A stretch of 64,000 bases of DNA from an uncultured Christensenellaceae bacterium (GTDB lineage: Bacteria; Bacillota; Clostridia; Christensenellales; Borkfalkiaceae). The DNA is taken from assembly GCA_910588465.1 (NCBI GenBank), contig CAJUOP010000004.1:1-64000 (forward strand), written 5' to 3'. Below the pieces are notes generated by a model. The model was not told the DNA's origin and did not search any database. It saw only the letters and a program-made list of their open reading frames with translations. Shown piece by piece: positions 8,701 to 16,682 of the stretch; within the stretch, counting starts at the first letter, position 1, and each line of letters opens with the position of its first letter. The translations under genes were made by a program, and so were the position numbers.

Positions 8701-8821
8701 GCAGGAATCGCCTAGCGGTAAGCTCAAGCTTCCCAAGCTGATTCCGGCGGGGGCGTTGCGCAGCCGCCGAGCCGCTTGCGGCGAAGGCACTGCCGTTTCC
8801 CAAACGGGAGGCGAACCCGCC
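8701..8821 (+). pseudogene. broken, rearranged copy of tRNA-Gly
   Basis: Positions 8701-8750 repeat the 5' half of the downstream tRNA (acceptor 5' strand, D arm and a CCC anticodon arm) with an altered D stem. The T arm does not follow in the right orientation. Instead, a 20-base match to the T arm (GGCGGGTTCGCCTCCCGTTT) is present inverted at 8802-8821. The same flank, GCCCAAACAATTTTATA, precedes both copies (8681 and 8819), which indicates a duplication of about 138 bp. No cloverleaf can be completed, so it should be non-functional. Confidence 0.7.
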
Positions 8822-8839
8822 CAAACAATTTTATACTTT

Positions 8840-8914
8840 GCAGGAATCGCCTAGCGGTATGGCGTCAGCTTCCCAAGCTGATTCTGGCGGGTTCGACTCC
8901 CGTTTCCTGCTCCA
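8840..8914 (+). tRNA. tRNA-Gly (anticodon CCC)
   Basis: A full cloverleaf can be folded: acceptor GCAGGAA/TTCCTGC, D arm GCC-TAGCGGTAT-GGC, anticodon stem TCAGC/GCTGA with loop TTCCCAA (anticodon CCC), T arm GCGGG-TTCGACT-CCCGT, then discriminator T and an encoded CCA. It decodes GGG glycine codons. A strong promoter lies upstream and a terminator follows within 5 bases. Confidence 0.95.
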
Positions 8915-8918
8915 CACA

Positions 8919-8952
8919 AAGAAACCGCTCCCACAGGAGCGGTTTCTTTTTC
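8919..8952 (+). terminator. terminator of the tRNA-Gly transcript
   Basis: A 13-bp stem AAGAAACCGCTCC / GGAGCGGTTTCTT with a CACA loop and a T-run, immediately after the tRNA CCA end. Confidence 0.9.
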
Positions 8953-9062
8953 GTTATTTCCCGAGCAGATAGCTTAATAAATAAGTCCGCACAAACCGTA
9001 GTTTTGCCAAAAATCGCTTTTTTCGGGGCAAATTCATAAATTAAGAAAGCGGCAAAAATTGC

Positions 9063-9091
9063 TTGACAGATTAAATTTTATCATATATCAT
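9063..9091 (+). promoter_or_regulatory. promoter of the transglutaminase-like surface protein gene
   Basis: TTGACA (9063-9068), a 17-base spacer and TATCAT (9086-9091), 32 bases upstream of the start codon. Confidence 0.75.
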
Positions 9092-9123
9092 TGTGAGGTC
9101 AATGCCAAAAAACAGGAGGATTT

Positions 9124-12100
9124 ATGAAATCAACTACGAAACGCATTGTAACGGGAGGACTTGCAGCAGCATACGCATTCACGCTTTTTGCGGGGATGCC
9201 GCACGTGTTGACTTCGGCAAACGCAGCCGATGCAAACACGGGGACCAAGGCATTTACGTATTTCTACGATAATCTTACCGCGACCGATCCGAACGGCAAC
9301 GAAGTAGAATATACGCTTGCCAAAAAATTCTATGACGTATTCGACGAATTAAATCGCTCGGGCGACTTGAAAGACGGCATCGTGGATTATACGTTGGATA
9401 AAGTGCTCACATCATCGCAGATCCAAAACTACGTATTAAACGGCGACGCAACCGTTCCGAAAGCATTCGGCGCCGCGCGCGACGCATTTTTAACCGACCA
9501 TCCGGAAATTTTCTATATCGACTTTTACAAGCTGACGGTTTCCGCGGCGCGTTCGAACGGCAAATATACCGCCTTTATCGACAGCGGACGCGAAGCGAAC
9601 GCCTATCACGACGGCGGCTTTGCCTCCGAATCGGCGGTAAACGCGGCGATCGCGGAATTCAACGCGGAAGTGAACAGAATCGCGGACGCCGCGGTAAAAT
9701 ACGCCAACGCCGACACCTACGGCACGGATAAGCAGGTATTGCAGGCGAGATATGTAAACGAAACGCTTGCCAAAACCGTGGAATACGACTACGGCTCCTA
9801 CGACGATTTTATAGAGAACGGCACCGCCTCGGCGGCGTCGGTAAGCACGGCTTACGGCGCGCTGATCCATAAGACGGCGGTTTGCGGCGGATTCGCTTCG
9901 GCATATAAGACGATCATGGACCGCTTGGAGATCCCCTGTATTATCGTAAACGGCTTCGGATTATCTCAGGACGAATCGGGCAACATTTCGCAAAGAACGG
10001 TAATGCACGCCTGGAACTATATCCGCTTGAACGACCCCGCAGAGGAAGGCGCAAAATCGATTGCCACGCGCGAGGCGAACGCGCAATGGTATGCGGTGGA
10101 CGTTACGTGGAACAACACGGGCAACCGCTTTAATCCCACCTCGGGCGCAAACTACAACAAGTATATGAACATGGGTTCCCTTTCGGCAACCAAAGATCAT
10201 ATCACGGACGGAGAAATTTCCTCTTCGGGCTATAAACTGAAATATCCAGAGCTTGCCCCCTTCAACTACGGCTGCAACACCAACTCCGAAGGCTTGTCTC
10301 ATACCTCGAAGTACGAACCGGTTTCCGATGCGGTAGACCAGAACGGAAACGAAATCATGCAAAAACACGAGACGTTCAGCTACAACGGGAAAAGCGCCGT
10401 TCGCCTTATGGAAGAAGATAACTTATACTTAGCGATTCGTTTTGCCGATTTGGACGTGAACAATAATTTAAAATGGACGGTATGGATCGCCGTAGGCGCG
10501 TTTTACAAACATTACGGATATGCGGATTTATTTGACGACGGACATCAAACCCAATATATCACGAATGCCTCCATTCTCTATACTCAGCTGGCGGTGATCG
10601 ACGTAAAGCCCGATCTTAACTATAACCCCGATTTCTCCGATAGCCAGCCCACACCGGGCATTCCGAATTACTGCTACGATTACGACAATCAACCCGGCGA
10701 CCACATATCCGCACTTTCGGGGATATTCGAAAACGAAGCGTACGGCACCTACGTTCCCGCGCCCTACGTAAGATCGGCGAATATTTCCTATCAGAGCGAG
10801 CAAACGATCGACGACGGAATGCGCGACATGAGCATTACCGACAGGGTGGTCATGGACGAAAAGCACGCACAGGTTTACGAAATCACCTATGAAGAGCCCT
10901 TGCACGTATTAGACGAGAGCAAGCCCATCGGCATCTTCTTCACGTCCAAACACAAGAACGCGCAGGAATACGCGAAGCTGCTTCCCGTCAGCGGAAACAC
11001 TTTGGTAGAGCTTGTAGACGATTACACGCTGCGCTTTAAATTCATGCCCAGCCTTATGTACGAACACAACGGGGAATTGTATACGTTCACGTTTACCAAC
11101 GTCGGCTCGGCGAAGGAAAGAATAAGACCCAAGCGTGACGCGAACGGTCAAATCATTCACGATGAAAACGGAAACGTAGTTACGGAAACCTATACTTCGG
11201 ATAAAATTCCCAATACGGTAAGCTATGCCTTCTCGCGCGTGACCTACGCCTGCCCCAAATACTTCGGCTACGACGGCAGACTTTACGTGCAGTGCTGCGC
11301 CCAGCCCACGCTGGTAGACAACTCCGACCTTTCGGCAATGGACTTTAAAGACGAGGACGGCAACAGCACGTTCAGCGAACAGGAAAGAAGCCAGATGATG
11401 CTCGTGGTAAACTCCGTCGATCCCCAGACAAAAGATACGATGCTCGACGATATCAGCGAACACGAGGGCATCAATATCAACAAAGAAGATATCAAAACGA
11501 GTGAAACGTACGATATCAAATTGCAGATGTGCAACAAGTACCCCACCATTCCGGACAAGAGCTACGTTAAAATAGCACTCGGGTTCCCCGAAGGGTACGG
11601 TCCCGACGACGAAGGCGTTACGTTTAAGCTCTTCCACCGCAAGCACATCAAAGACGACGAATACATCATCGAAGAGATCCCCTGCGTGGTAACGAAGTTC
11701 GGTATCGTGGCGACGGTGAACAGCTTTTCTCCTTACATGGTTGCGGTTGTCGACGCCGACAAGGCTTCCGACAGCAAGACGGTTTACGCCAGCATCGAAG
11801 GCAAGGGCGGAAAGCTTACCCTCGAGGACGGCAAGATTCTCTCGCTGAAAGCGGGCGAAAGCCACTCGTATACGATTCAACCCGATGCAGGCTATCAGAT
11901 TTACAGCGTTACCCTGAACGGAACGAACGTGACCGACCGCGTAAAGGACGGAAAGCTGAACGTAACGTTCGAGGAATTGAAGGCGAATAACGAAATCGAA
12001 ATTAAGTACATTTCGAACGCGGCGGCGCAGCGCTACGCGGATAAGGGCGTGGAAATCGTAGACCCCGTTAAAATCGTCCTCCCCGTAAACGACGGATTCT

Positions 12101-12234
12101 TTACCGACGCCGTAACAAAGAGCAACACAATGCTCATCGTAGGGCTTTCCATTATGGCGGCGGTCGTGGTTGCCGCGGGCATCACGGTTGCGATCGTTTT
12201 GATGAAAGTAAAGAACAACAAGAAAAAAGCGTAA
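9124..12234 (+). CDS. membrane-anchored transglutaminase-like surface protein
   Basis: A 1,036-residue exported protein. The signal peptide ends near ANA-AD (about residue 34). A transglutaminase-like core follows with an intact Cys-His-Asp triad: Cys254 (VCGGF), His295 (HAWNY) and Asp326 (VDVTW), preceded by an N-terminal helical region. The middle is a long beta-rich region of unknown type, then a short repeat-like domain near 900-990 (SYTIQPDAGYQI). The C-terminus has one transmembrane helix (about 1004-1026) and a basic tail KVKNNKKKA, with no LPXTG, so it is anchored by that helix. GGAGG precedes the start. It may crosslink or hydrolyse wall or surface proteins; the substrate is unknown. 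Confidence 0.9.
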   Translation: MKSTTKRIVTGGLAAAYAFTLFAGMPHVLTSANAADANTGTKAFTYFYDNLTATDPNGNEVEYTLAKKFYDVFDELNRSGDLKDGIVDYTLDKVLTSSQIQNYVLNGDATVPKAFGAARDAFLTDHPEIFYIDFYKLTVSAARSNGKYTAFIDSGREANAYHDGGFASESAVNAAIAEFNAEVNRIADAAVKYANADTYGTDKQVLQARYVNETLAKTVEYDYGSYDDFIENGTASAASVSTAYGALIHKTAVCGGFASAYKTIMDRLEIPCIIVNGFGLSQDESGNISQRTVMHAWNYIRLNDPAEEGAKSIATREANAQWYAVDVTWNNTGNRFNPTSGANYNKYMNMGSLSATKDHITDGEISSSGYKLKYPELAPFNYGCNTNSEGLSHTSKYEPVSDAVDQNGNEIMQKHETFSYNGKSAVRLMEEDNLYLAIRFADLDVNNNLKWTVWIAVGAFYKHYGYADLFDDGHQTQYITNASILYTQLAVIDVKPDLNYNPDFSDSQPTPGIPNYCYDYDNQPGDHISALSGIFENEAYGTYVPAPYVRSANISYQSEQTIDDGMRDMSITDRVVMDEKHAQVYEITYEEPLHVLDESKPIGIFFTSKHKNAQEYAKLLPVSGNTLVELVDDYTLRFKFMPSLMYEHNGELYTFTFTNVGSAKERIRPKRDANGQIIHDENGNVVTETYTSDKIPNTVSYAFSRVTYACPKYFGYDGRLYVQCCAQPTLVDNSDLSAMDFKDEDGNSTFSEQERSQMMLVVNSVDPQTKDTMLDDISEHEGININKEDIKTSETYDIKLQMCNKYPTIPDKSYVKIALGFPEGYGPDDEGVTFKLFHRKHIKDDEYIIEEIPCVVTKFGIVATVNSFSPYMVAVVDADKASDSKTVYASIEGKGGKLTLEDGKILSLKAGESHSYTIQPDAGYQIYSVTLNGTNVTDRVKDGKLNVTFEELKANNEIEIKYISNAAAQRYADKGVEIVDPVKIVLPVNDGFFTDAVTKSNTMLIVGLSIMAAVVVAAGITVAIVLMKVKNNKKKA

Positions 12235-12247
12235 GCCGAACGGCTGA

Positions 12248-12284
12248 AAAAGCGGCGAATACCTTTTCGGTATTCGCCGCTTTT
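12248..12284 (+). terminator. terminator after the surface protein gene
   Basis: A perfect 16-bp stem AAAAGCGGCGAATACC / GGTATTCGCCGCTTTT with a 5-base loop, 14 bases after the stop codon. Confidence 0.9.
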
Positions 12285-12337
12285 ACTGTTATGTTGAATG
12301 AAAAAAACCGTCCCTGCGCTTCGGAACAGCAATTTTG

Positions 12338-12429
12338 TGTCATTCAGAGGCTTGCCGAAGAATCCCGTGAACGAAGTCCGACCGTTCCTCCGCGGGCTTT
12401 TTCGCCCCGTAATGGGGCTCAGTATGACA
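12338..12429. repeat. dispersed non-coding element with TGTCAT-type inverted ends
   Basis: The segment begins TGTCATTCAGAG and ends CTCAGTATGACA, an imperfect 12-base inverted repeat, with a GAAGAATC box inside. Its interior (GTCCGACCGTTCCTCCG) is the reverse complement, with few changes, of the interior of the element at 39708-39813, so the two are copies of one family in opposite orientation. No ORF is present. The rest of 12285-12554 holds nothing else that I recognise. Confidence 0.7.
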
Positions 12430-12554
12430 GGGCGCTCACTCACAATAGTTGGGTGAGGAACGGATCGATATTGTTTTCCTGCTTTGTTTGACGATTCTCC
12501 CTTTACGGCGAATACCTTCGGCGTTACCGTCCGCATGGAGTGTTTTTGCACCCC

Positions 12555-13925
12555 TCAGGAATACAGCTCGAAATAGTTATTATTATCGAACGGCACCTCG
12601 ACGGCAACCGTTTTCCCCGCACGGGAAACCGTAAACTCCACCGTAAAGCCCTTTCTTACGTTGAACATTAAATTCGAAACCTGAAATCCCCGTGTGACCG
12701 ACTTTTGCGCGACAACGTTTCCGCTGCCGTCCGTAATTTTTACGGCGCAGAGCACGTCGCCCTGCTGCAATTTTCCCGAAGCCGCCTTGCCCGCAGAGAC
12801 GGACTGCACCACTACGCTTTCCGTCTTGTAATACTTCTGCTCGGGCTCGTAATAAACGCCCTTGCCCTGCTGCGCGCTCGTGGTAATGCCAAGCATGGCG
12901 CGCTGGGCGCCCTTGCAGCCCGAGGGCGCGTTGTCGATAATATTCCGCGCCACGGACAGCGCGAGGTTGGCGGGGATCGCATAGCCGAAATCGTCTATCC
13001 TGCCGCCGTTGTCGTCCGTTTCCGCCTTGGCGTTTACAATGCCGATCAGCTCGCCGTTGGCGTTGAACAGTCCGCCGCCCGAATTACCGTGGTTCACCGC
13101 CGCGTCCGTGCGGATCTCCAAAAGGCTGAGCATCCGCTTTTCGTCCGAAGAGAGAATGTCGATATATTCGGCGTCCACGCTCACGACGCCCTCGGTAACG
13201 GAAATGCCGTCGCCCTCGGGATTGCCGATCGCATACGCGCGTTCGCCCACGGTAAGTGAATCCGAATCCGCGGCCGTAACCGCCTGCGCGGCGCTCTCCT
13301 TTAACACCGTGCTGCCGGATACGGCAAGCACCGCAATATCGTAATCCATCGCTCCGCCCACGTAGGTCGCCGAAATTTCTCCGCTTTCGCCCTCTCCGCC
13401 GTACAAATACACGGAAATCCTGTCGCTGATATGCGGAACGCTCTCGGTGCCCGTGCTGTCTTTATCGTACACCACGTGGTAGTTGGTAATAATATAGGCG
13501 TTGCCCGCGGCTCTATCGCAGGAATAAATCACGCCCGCGCCGCCGCTCGCGTAATCCTTGGTGGAATAGCCGTTTTTGTGCGTGGAAATGCTCCGCACGC
13601 TCACCGCGGAACGCAAAGCGGAATTAACGGAAGCGGTGCCGTCCGGTACGGAAAGCGCGTAATCGGACAAAAAGTCGAGATAGCTCCCCGTATAGCCGTC
13701 GGCTTTCGCCTCCTCGTACATCAGCCGCGCCTGCGAGCTCTGCTGCCCCCGCTCGGAGAGCCACTGTCCCTCGCTGCCCGTATAGCCCAGCTCGGTCGCC
13801 ACCTCGTAGGGGTTTGCCGTGCCGTCCGCCGCGGGCAGATCGAACCAATCGCAGCCGACAAGCGCCGTGCACGCCGCGCCCGCCAGCACGAGCGAAAGCG
13901 CCGCCGCCAATCTTTTCTTTTTCAT
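12555..13925 (-). CDS. HtrA/DegP-like serine protease lipoprotein
   Basis: A 456-residue S1C-family envelope protease. The signal peptide leads to the lipobox-like LVGC (Cys25). After a short helical region (residues 30-95), the trypsin-like fold carries the triad His150 (NYHVV), Asp196 (YDIAVL) and Ser282 (GNSGGG). A PDZ-like domain occupies about 335-425. The start has AAGGAG nine bases upstream. It is alone between a repeat region and the rubrerythrin cluster. HtrA proteases degrade misfolded exported proteins; here the lipid anchor replaces the usual N-terminal transmembrane helix. No regulator is adjacent. Confidence 0.93.
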   Translation of the reverse strand: MKKKRLAAALSLVLAGAACTALVGCDWFDLPAADGTANPYEVATELGYTGSEGQWLSERGQQSSQARLMYEEAKADGYTGSYLDFLSDYALSVPDGTASVNSALRSAVSVRSISTHKNGYSTKDYASGGAGVIYSCDRAAGNAYIITNYHVVYDKDSTGTESVPHISDRISVYLYGGEGESGEISATYVGGAMDYDIAVLAVSGSTVLKESAAQAVTAADSDSLTVGERAYAIGNPEGDGISVTEGVVSVDAEYIDILSSDEKRMLSLLEIRTDAAVNHGNSGGGLFNANGELIGIVNAKAETDDNGGRIDDFGYAIPANLALSVARNIIDNAPSGCKGAQRAMLGITTSAQQGKGVYYEPEQKYYKTESVVVQSVSAGKAASGKLQQGDVLCAVKITDGSGNVVAQKSVTRGFQVSNLMFNVRKGFTVEFTVSRAGKTVAVEVPFDNNNYFELYS

Positions 13926-14061
13926 AACTCGCTCCTTAACGCGTAACCGAATTTATTATACATTATAATAAACGCAAACGAAAACCGTTCAATCACGTTT
14001 TTGTGAAAAACGGATGAAAGTTTATAAACACATTATAACACAATTTTAAGCTCCGTTCAAC

Positions 14062-14094
14062 AGAAAAAGAACGGAAAAACAAGTTTTCCGTTCT
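14062..14094 (-). terminator. terminator of the rubrerythrin operon
   Basis: An 11-bp stem AGAACGGAAAA / TTTTCCGTTCT, followed on the minus strand by TTTTTCTG. It lies 8 bases after the stop codon of the 43-residue gene. Confidence 0.8.
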
Positions 14095-14101
14095 CTTTTC
14101 T

Positions 14102-14233
14102 TTACAAATCGTCGGCATCCTGTACGGGCTGTTCGTACTTATCGTCGGTGCAAACGCCCGTATAACTGCCCAAAGAGTCCTCTTCCGAGCGCATGACGGC
14201 GCCCTTTTTCAACTCTTTCGGATCGCGTTTCAT
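14102..14233 (-). CDS. 43-residue small protein, third gene of the rubrerythrin operon
   Basis: A short ORF (MKRDPKELKKGAV..., 43 codons) whose ATG follows the TAA of the preceding 37-residue gene without any spacer; AAGGA lies ten bases upstream, inside that gene. A basic N-terminus is followed by an acidic C-terminus ending in QDADDL, with one Cys. It sits directly before the operon terminator. No family is recognised. The tight packing and good ribosome binding site argue that it is translated. Confidence 0.65.
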   Translation of the reverse strand: MKRDPKELKKGAVMRSEEDSLGSYTGVCTDDKYEQPVQDADDL

Positions 14234-14347
14234 TTAGTCGCAATCCTTGGTGCTCTTGCTCGATTTCGAGCCGCACTTGGAACCGTTGTTCGTGTTCTTG
14301 TTGTTCTTAACGTTGTTGTTCTGCGTGCTGTTTTTCATCTTTTTCAT
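14234..14347 (-). CDS. 37-residue Asn/Lys/Ser-rich small protein
   Basis: A very low-complexity ORF of 37 codons (NNNVKNNKNTNN, then KCGSKSSKS) that starts one base after the rubrerythrin stop codon and has GGAG eleven bases upstream, within the end of the rubrerythrin gene. It has two Cys (residues 25 and 36). The composition suggests a disordered, basic peptide. I know no function; the position between rubrerythrin and another small ORF suggests a link to redox stress or spore-like storage, which is inference. Confidence 0.6.
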   Translation of the reverse strand: MKKMKNSTQNNNVKNNKNTNNGSKCGSKSSKSTKDCD

Positions 14348-14348
14348 T

Positions 14349-14945
14349 TTAAATATTCTCCTTTTTGAAAGGAAGGTGAAGCTCGACTTCCCCTTGCGGA
14401 GCGCCGCACAGCGGGCAGACGGTAAAGGCTTCTTTAGACGTGTGCATATAGCCGCACTCGCCGCAAATCCAAAGCATCGGTCTTTCCGCGCGGTAGAGAG
14501 AGCCGTCCTTGAACGCCTCGTAGAGGTAATTGAAGATGATCATATGATTATTTTCAACCTTTGCCACCTGTTCGAATTTGAACGCAATTTGCTCAAACCC
14601 CTCGTCCCGTGCGATTTTTGCAAAGCCGGGATAAATCGTCTCGTGCTCGCTCTTCTCGTCCGATGCCGCAAAACGAAGATTTTCTTCCAGCGTGCCCGAA
14701 TGAAAAGGATAGCTTGCGTCGATATGAATATCGTCCTGACTTCCCGCGTTTTTCAGAAGCGCTTCGAAAAACGTCTTTGCATGATAAGTTTCGTTTTTGG
14801 CGATGGTGCGAATCGTATCCGCGAGGACCTTTAATCCCTGCGCCTGTGCCATTTTTGCCGTAAGCTGGTATCTCATACCCGCCTGGCATTCTCCCGCAAA
14901 GCTTCTTGCGAGGTTGTAAAACGTCTGCGTTTTGGTGAATTCCAT
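14349..14945 (-). CDS. rbr: rubrerythrin
   Basis: A 198-residue non-haem di-iron protein that reduces hydrogen peroxide in the cytoplasm of anaerobes. The N-terminal four-helix ferritin-like domain shows the iron-ligand motifs (ETYH near residue 53 and SEHE plus ENNH further on). The C-terminal rubredoxin-like knuckle has C-G-E-C (about 158-161) and C-P-L-C (about 174-177), which bind the electron-relay iron. GGGAGGAAA precedes the start. A TATAAT sequence lies about 50 bases upstream without a clear -35. It is the first gene of a three-gene operon with two tiny ORFs. Confidence 0.95.
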   Translation of the reverse strand: MEFTKTQTFYNLARSFAGECQAGMRYQLTAKMAQAQGLKVLADTIRTIAKNETYHAKTFFEALLKNAGSQDDIHIDASYPFHSGTLEENLRFAASDEKSEHETIYPGFAKIARDEGFEQIAFKFEQVAKVENNHMIIFNYLYEAFKDGSLYRAERPMLWICGECGYMHTSKEAFTVCPLCGAPQGEVELHLPFKKENI

Positions 14946-15060
14946 GCTTTCCTCCCTTACGCTAACTATTTTGGACGGATTTATTTTGCATTATACCTGT
15001 TTCAATGTGGAAGGTTTTGGAAAAGTTTGTCCCCGATTTTTTATTTCCGCAAAAAATTAC

Positions 15061-15089
15061 TTGCCTTTCGCCCCCGTTCGTGTTATATT
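15061..15089 (+). promoter_or_regulatory. promoter of the amino-acid ABC transporter operon
   Basis: TTGCCT (15061-15066), a 17-base spacer and TATATT (15084-15089), 31 bases upstream of the first start codon. Confidence 0.65.
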
Positions 15090-15120
15090 ATTAAACAATA
15101 CATTTTAAAGAGGTTATCAT

Positions 15121-15993
15121 ATGAAAAAACTTGCGGCAACCATTCTTTCGGCAGCTTTCGCGATCGGCGCGGTCTGCGCGCTTACCGCCTGCTCGGGCGA
15201 GGCGAAAACCAAAATCATTCCCGTAGCGCTTTCCAGCGAGCAGTACGGCATCGCGGTAAAAAAGGGAAACACCGCTCTGTTAAACGAAATTAACGGCGTT
15301 TTATCCGAGCTTACGGGCGACGGCGTTACGGTGGACGGTAAAAAGGTGACCTTCCAATCCATTTACGAGGCGGAAGTGCAAGCCGAATTCCCCATTTCCA
15401 TCGGCGAGGTAAAAACGGTGAGCACCGACCGCAGCAAGGAATTCGTCGTGGCGACGAACGCGGAATTCGCGCCCTTCGAGTATATGGTCGGCGACAGCTT
15501 CGGCGGGATCGACATGCAGGTCGCCAAGATCATTGCGGACAAGCTGGGCAAAACGCTCGTTATAAGCCACATGGATTTCGAAGCGGTGATCGAAGCTGTT
15601 GCCTCGGACAAGGCGGACGCCGCCATGGCGGGGCTCACCATTAACGAGGACAGGCAGAAAACGGCGGACTTCTCCGCCGCCTACTACAACACCACGCAGT
15701 ATATCGCGGTCGCCGCGAACGATACGCGCTTCGACGCGTGCAAGACGGAAGAGGACGTCGTGACCGTGTTAAAATCGCTGCAAAACGCCAAGGCGGGCGC
15801 GGCGAAGGCACAGACGGGCTACTTCTATCTGACGGGCAACGAGGCATTCGAGTTCGAGGGATTCGACAATTTAACAACAACCGCCTACGCCTCCGTTGCG
15901 CTTGCCGTGCAAGATCTGGCTTCGGGCAAGGTGCAGCTCGTATGCGGAGATAAAGACACGCTGACCGCCGCCGTAAACGCGGTAAACAGATAA
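15121..15993 (+). CDS. amino-acid ABC transporter substrate-binding lipoprotein
   Basis: A 290-residue solute-binding protein. Lipobox LTAC with Cys24 anchors it outside the membrane. After an unusual 70-residue N-terminal segment, the family 3 binding fold begins at about residue 105 (FVVATNAEFAPFEY) with the typical GGIDMQVAKIIA and DAAMAGLTI segments for polar amino acids. AGAGG precedes the start. It is the first gene of a three-gene importer operon; its TAA overlaps the ATG of the permease. Specificity cannot be read from the sequence. Confidence 0.92.
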   Translation: MKKLAATILSAAFAIGAVCALTACSGEAKTKIIPVALSSEQYGIAVKKGNTALLNEINGVLSELTGDGVTVDGKKVTFQSIYEAEVQAEFPISIGEVKTVSTDRSKEFVVATNAEFAPFEYMVGDSFGGIDMQVAKIIADKLGKTLVISHMDFEAVIEAVASDKADAAMAGLTINEDRQKTADFSAAYYNTTQYIAVAANDTRFDACKTEEDVVTVLKSLQNAKAGAAKAQTGYFYLTGNEAFEFEGFDNLTTTAYASVALAVQDLASGKVQLVCGDKDTLTAAVNAVNR

Positions 15994-16682
15994 TGTCGCG
16001 CTTACAGCTTTTCTGGAAATATTTTGCCGAGTACGGCGGATACAAAAAGATTTTGGAGGGCTTGGGCAACACCCTCGTCATCGCGTTCGTCGGTCTTATC
16101 ATCGGCGTTGCGATCGGTTCTGCGGTTGCCGTTATAAAGGTAGCGGGAACGCGCAACAGGGTCGCCAAAATCTTTTCCTATCTCGGCACGGGCTATACGG
16201 CGATTTTCCGCGGCACGCCCATCGTCGTGCAGCTGCTCGTGTTTCACTTCGTCATTTTCCGCACTGTAAATATCCCCTCTCCGTGGGAGGCGGTGCTCGT
16301 GTTCGGCTTGAACAGCGGCGCATACGTCGCCGAAATCATGCGCGGAGGGATCCAGTCGGTAGACTTCGGACAGCTCGAAGCGGGCAGAACGCTGGGGCTT
16401 TCCTTTCCCGCTGCCATGATAAAAATCGTCATACCGCAGGCGATCAAAAACGTGATCCCCTCGCTGGGGAACGAGCTTATCGCGCTGTTAAAGGACACCT
16501 CCGTGGCAAGCTATTGCGCCACGGTGGATTTGAACGCGGCGTTCGCCGCCATCGCGGGGGCGACGTACGATTTTATCGTGCCGTACGTGATTCTTGCGAT
16601 TTTCTATTTCGTGCTCGTGCTGCTGCTGACGGGCGCCGTCAAGCTTGTGGAAAGGAGGCTGCGCAAGAGTGAAAAGAGATAA
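15993..16682 (+). CDS. amino-acid ABC transporter permease
   Basis: A 229-residue HisM/GlnP-type integral membrane subunit with about five transmembrane helices. The coupling-loop EAA motif is visible as EAGRTLGLSFPAAM, followed by IVIPQAIKNVIPSLGNE. Its ATG overlaps the stop codon of the binding-protein gene by one base (TAATG), and there is no separate Shine-Dalgarno, so translation is coupled. Its 3' end overlaps the ATPase gene by 14 bases. One permease gene suggests a homodimeric channel. Confidence 0.93.
   Translation: MSRLQLFWKYFAEYGGYKKILEGLGNTLVIAFVGLIIGVAIGSAVAVIKVAGTRNRVAKIFSYLGTGYTAIFRGTPIVVQLLVFHFVIFRTVNIPSPWEAVLVFGLNSGAYVAEIMRGGIQSVDFGQLEAGRTLGLSFPAAMIKIVIPQAIKNVIPSLGNELIALLKDTSVASYCATVDLNAAFAAIAGATYDFIVPYVILAIFYFVLVLLLTGAVKLVERRLRKSEKR

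Noticed and set aside
10909..11880. 323-codon minus-strand frame opposite the transglutaminase-like surface protein gene
   Set aside because: Shadow frame; Val/Arg/Phe-rich composition, no start signal, and the plus strand encodes a continuous exported protein.
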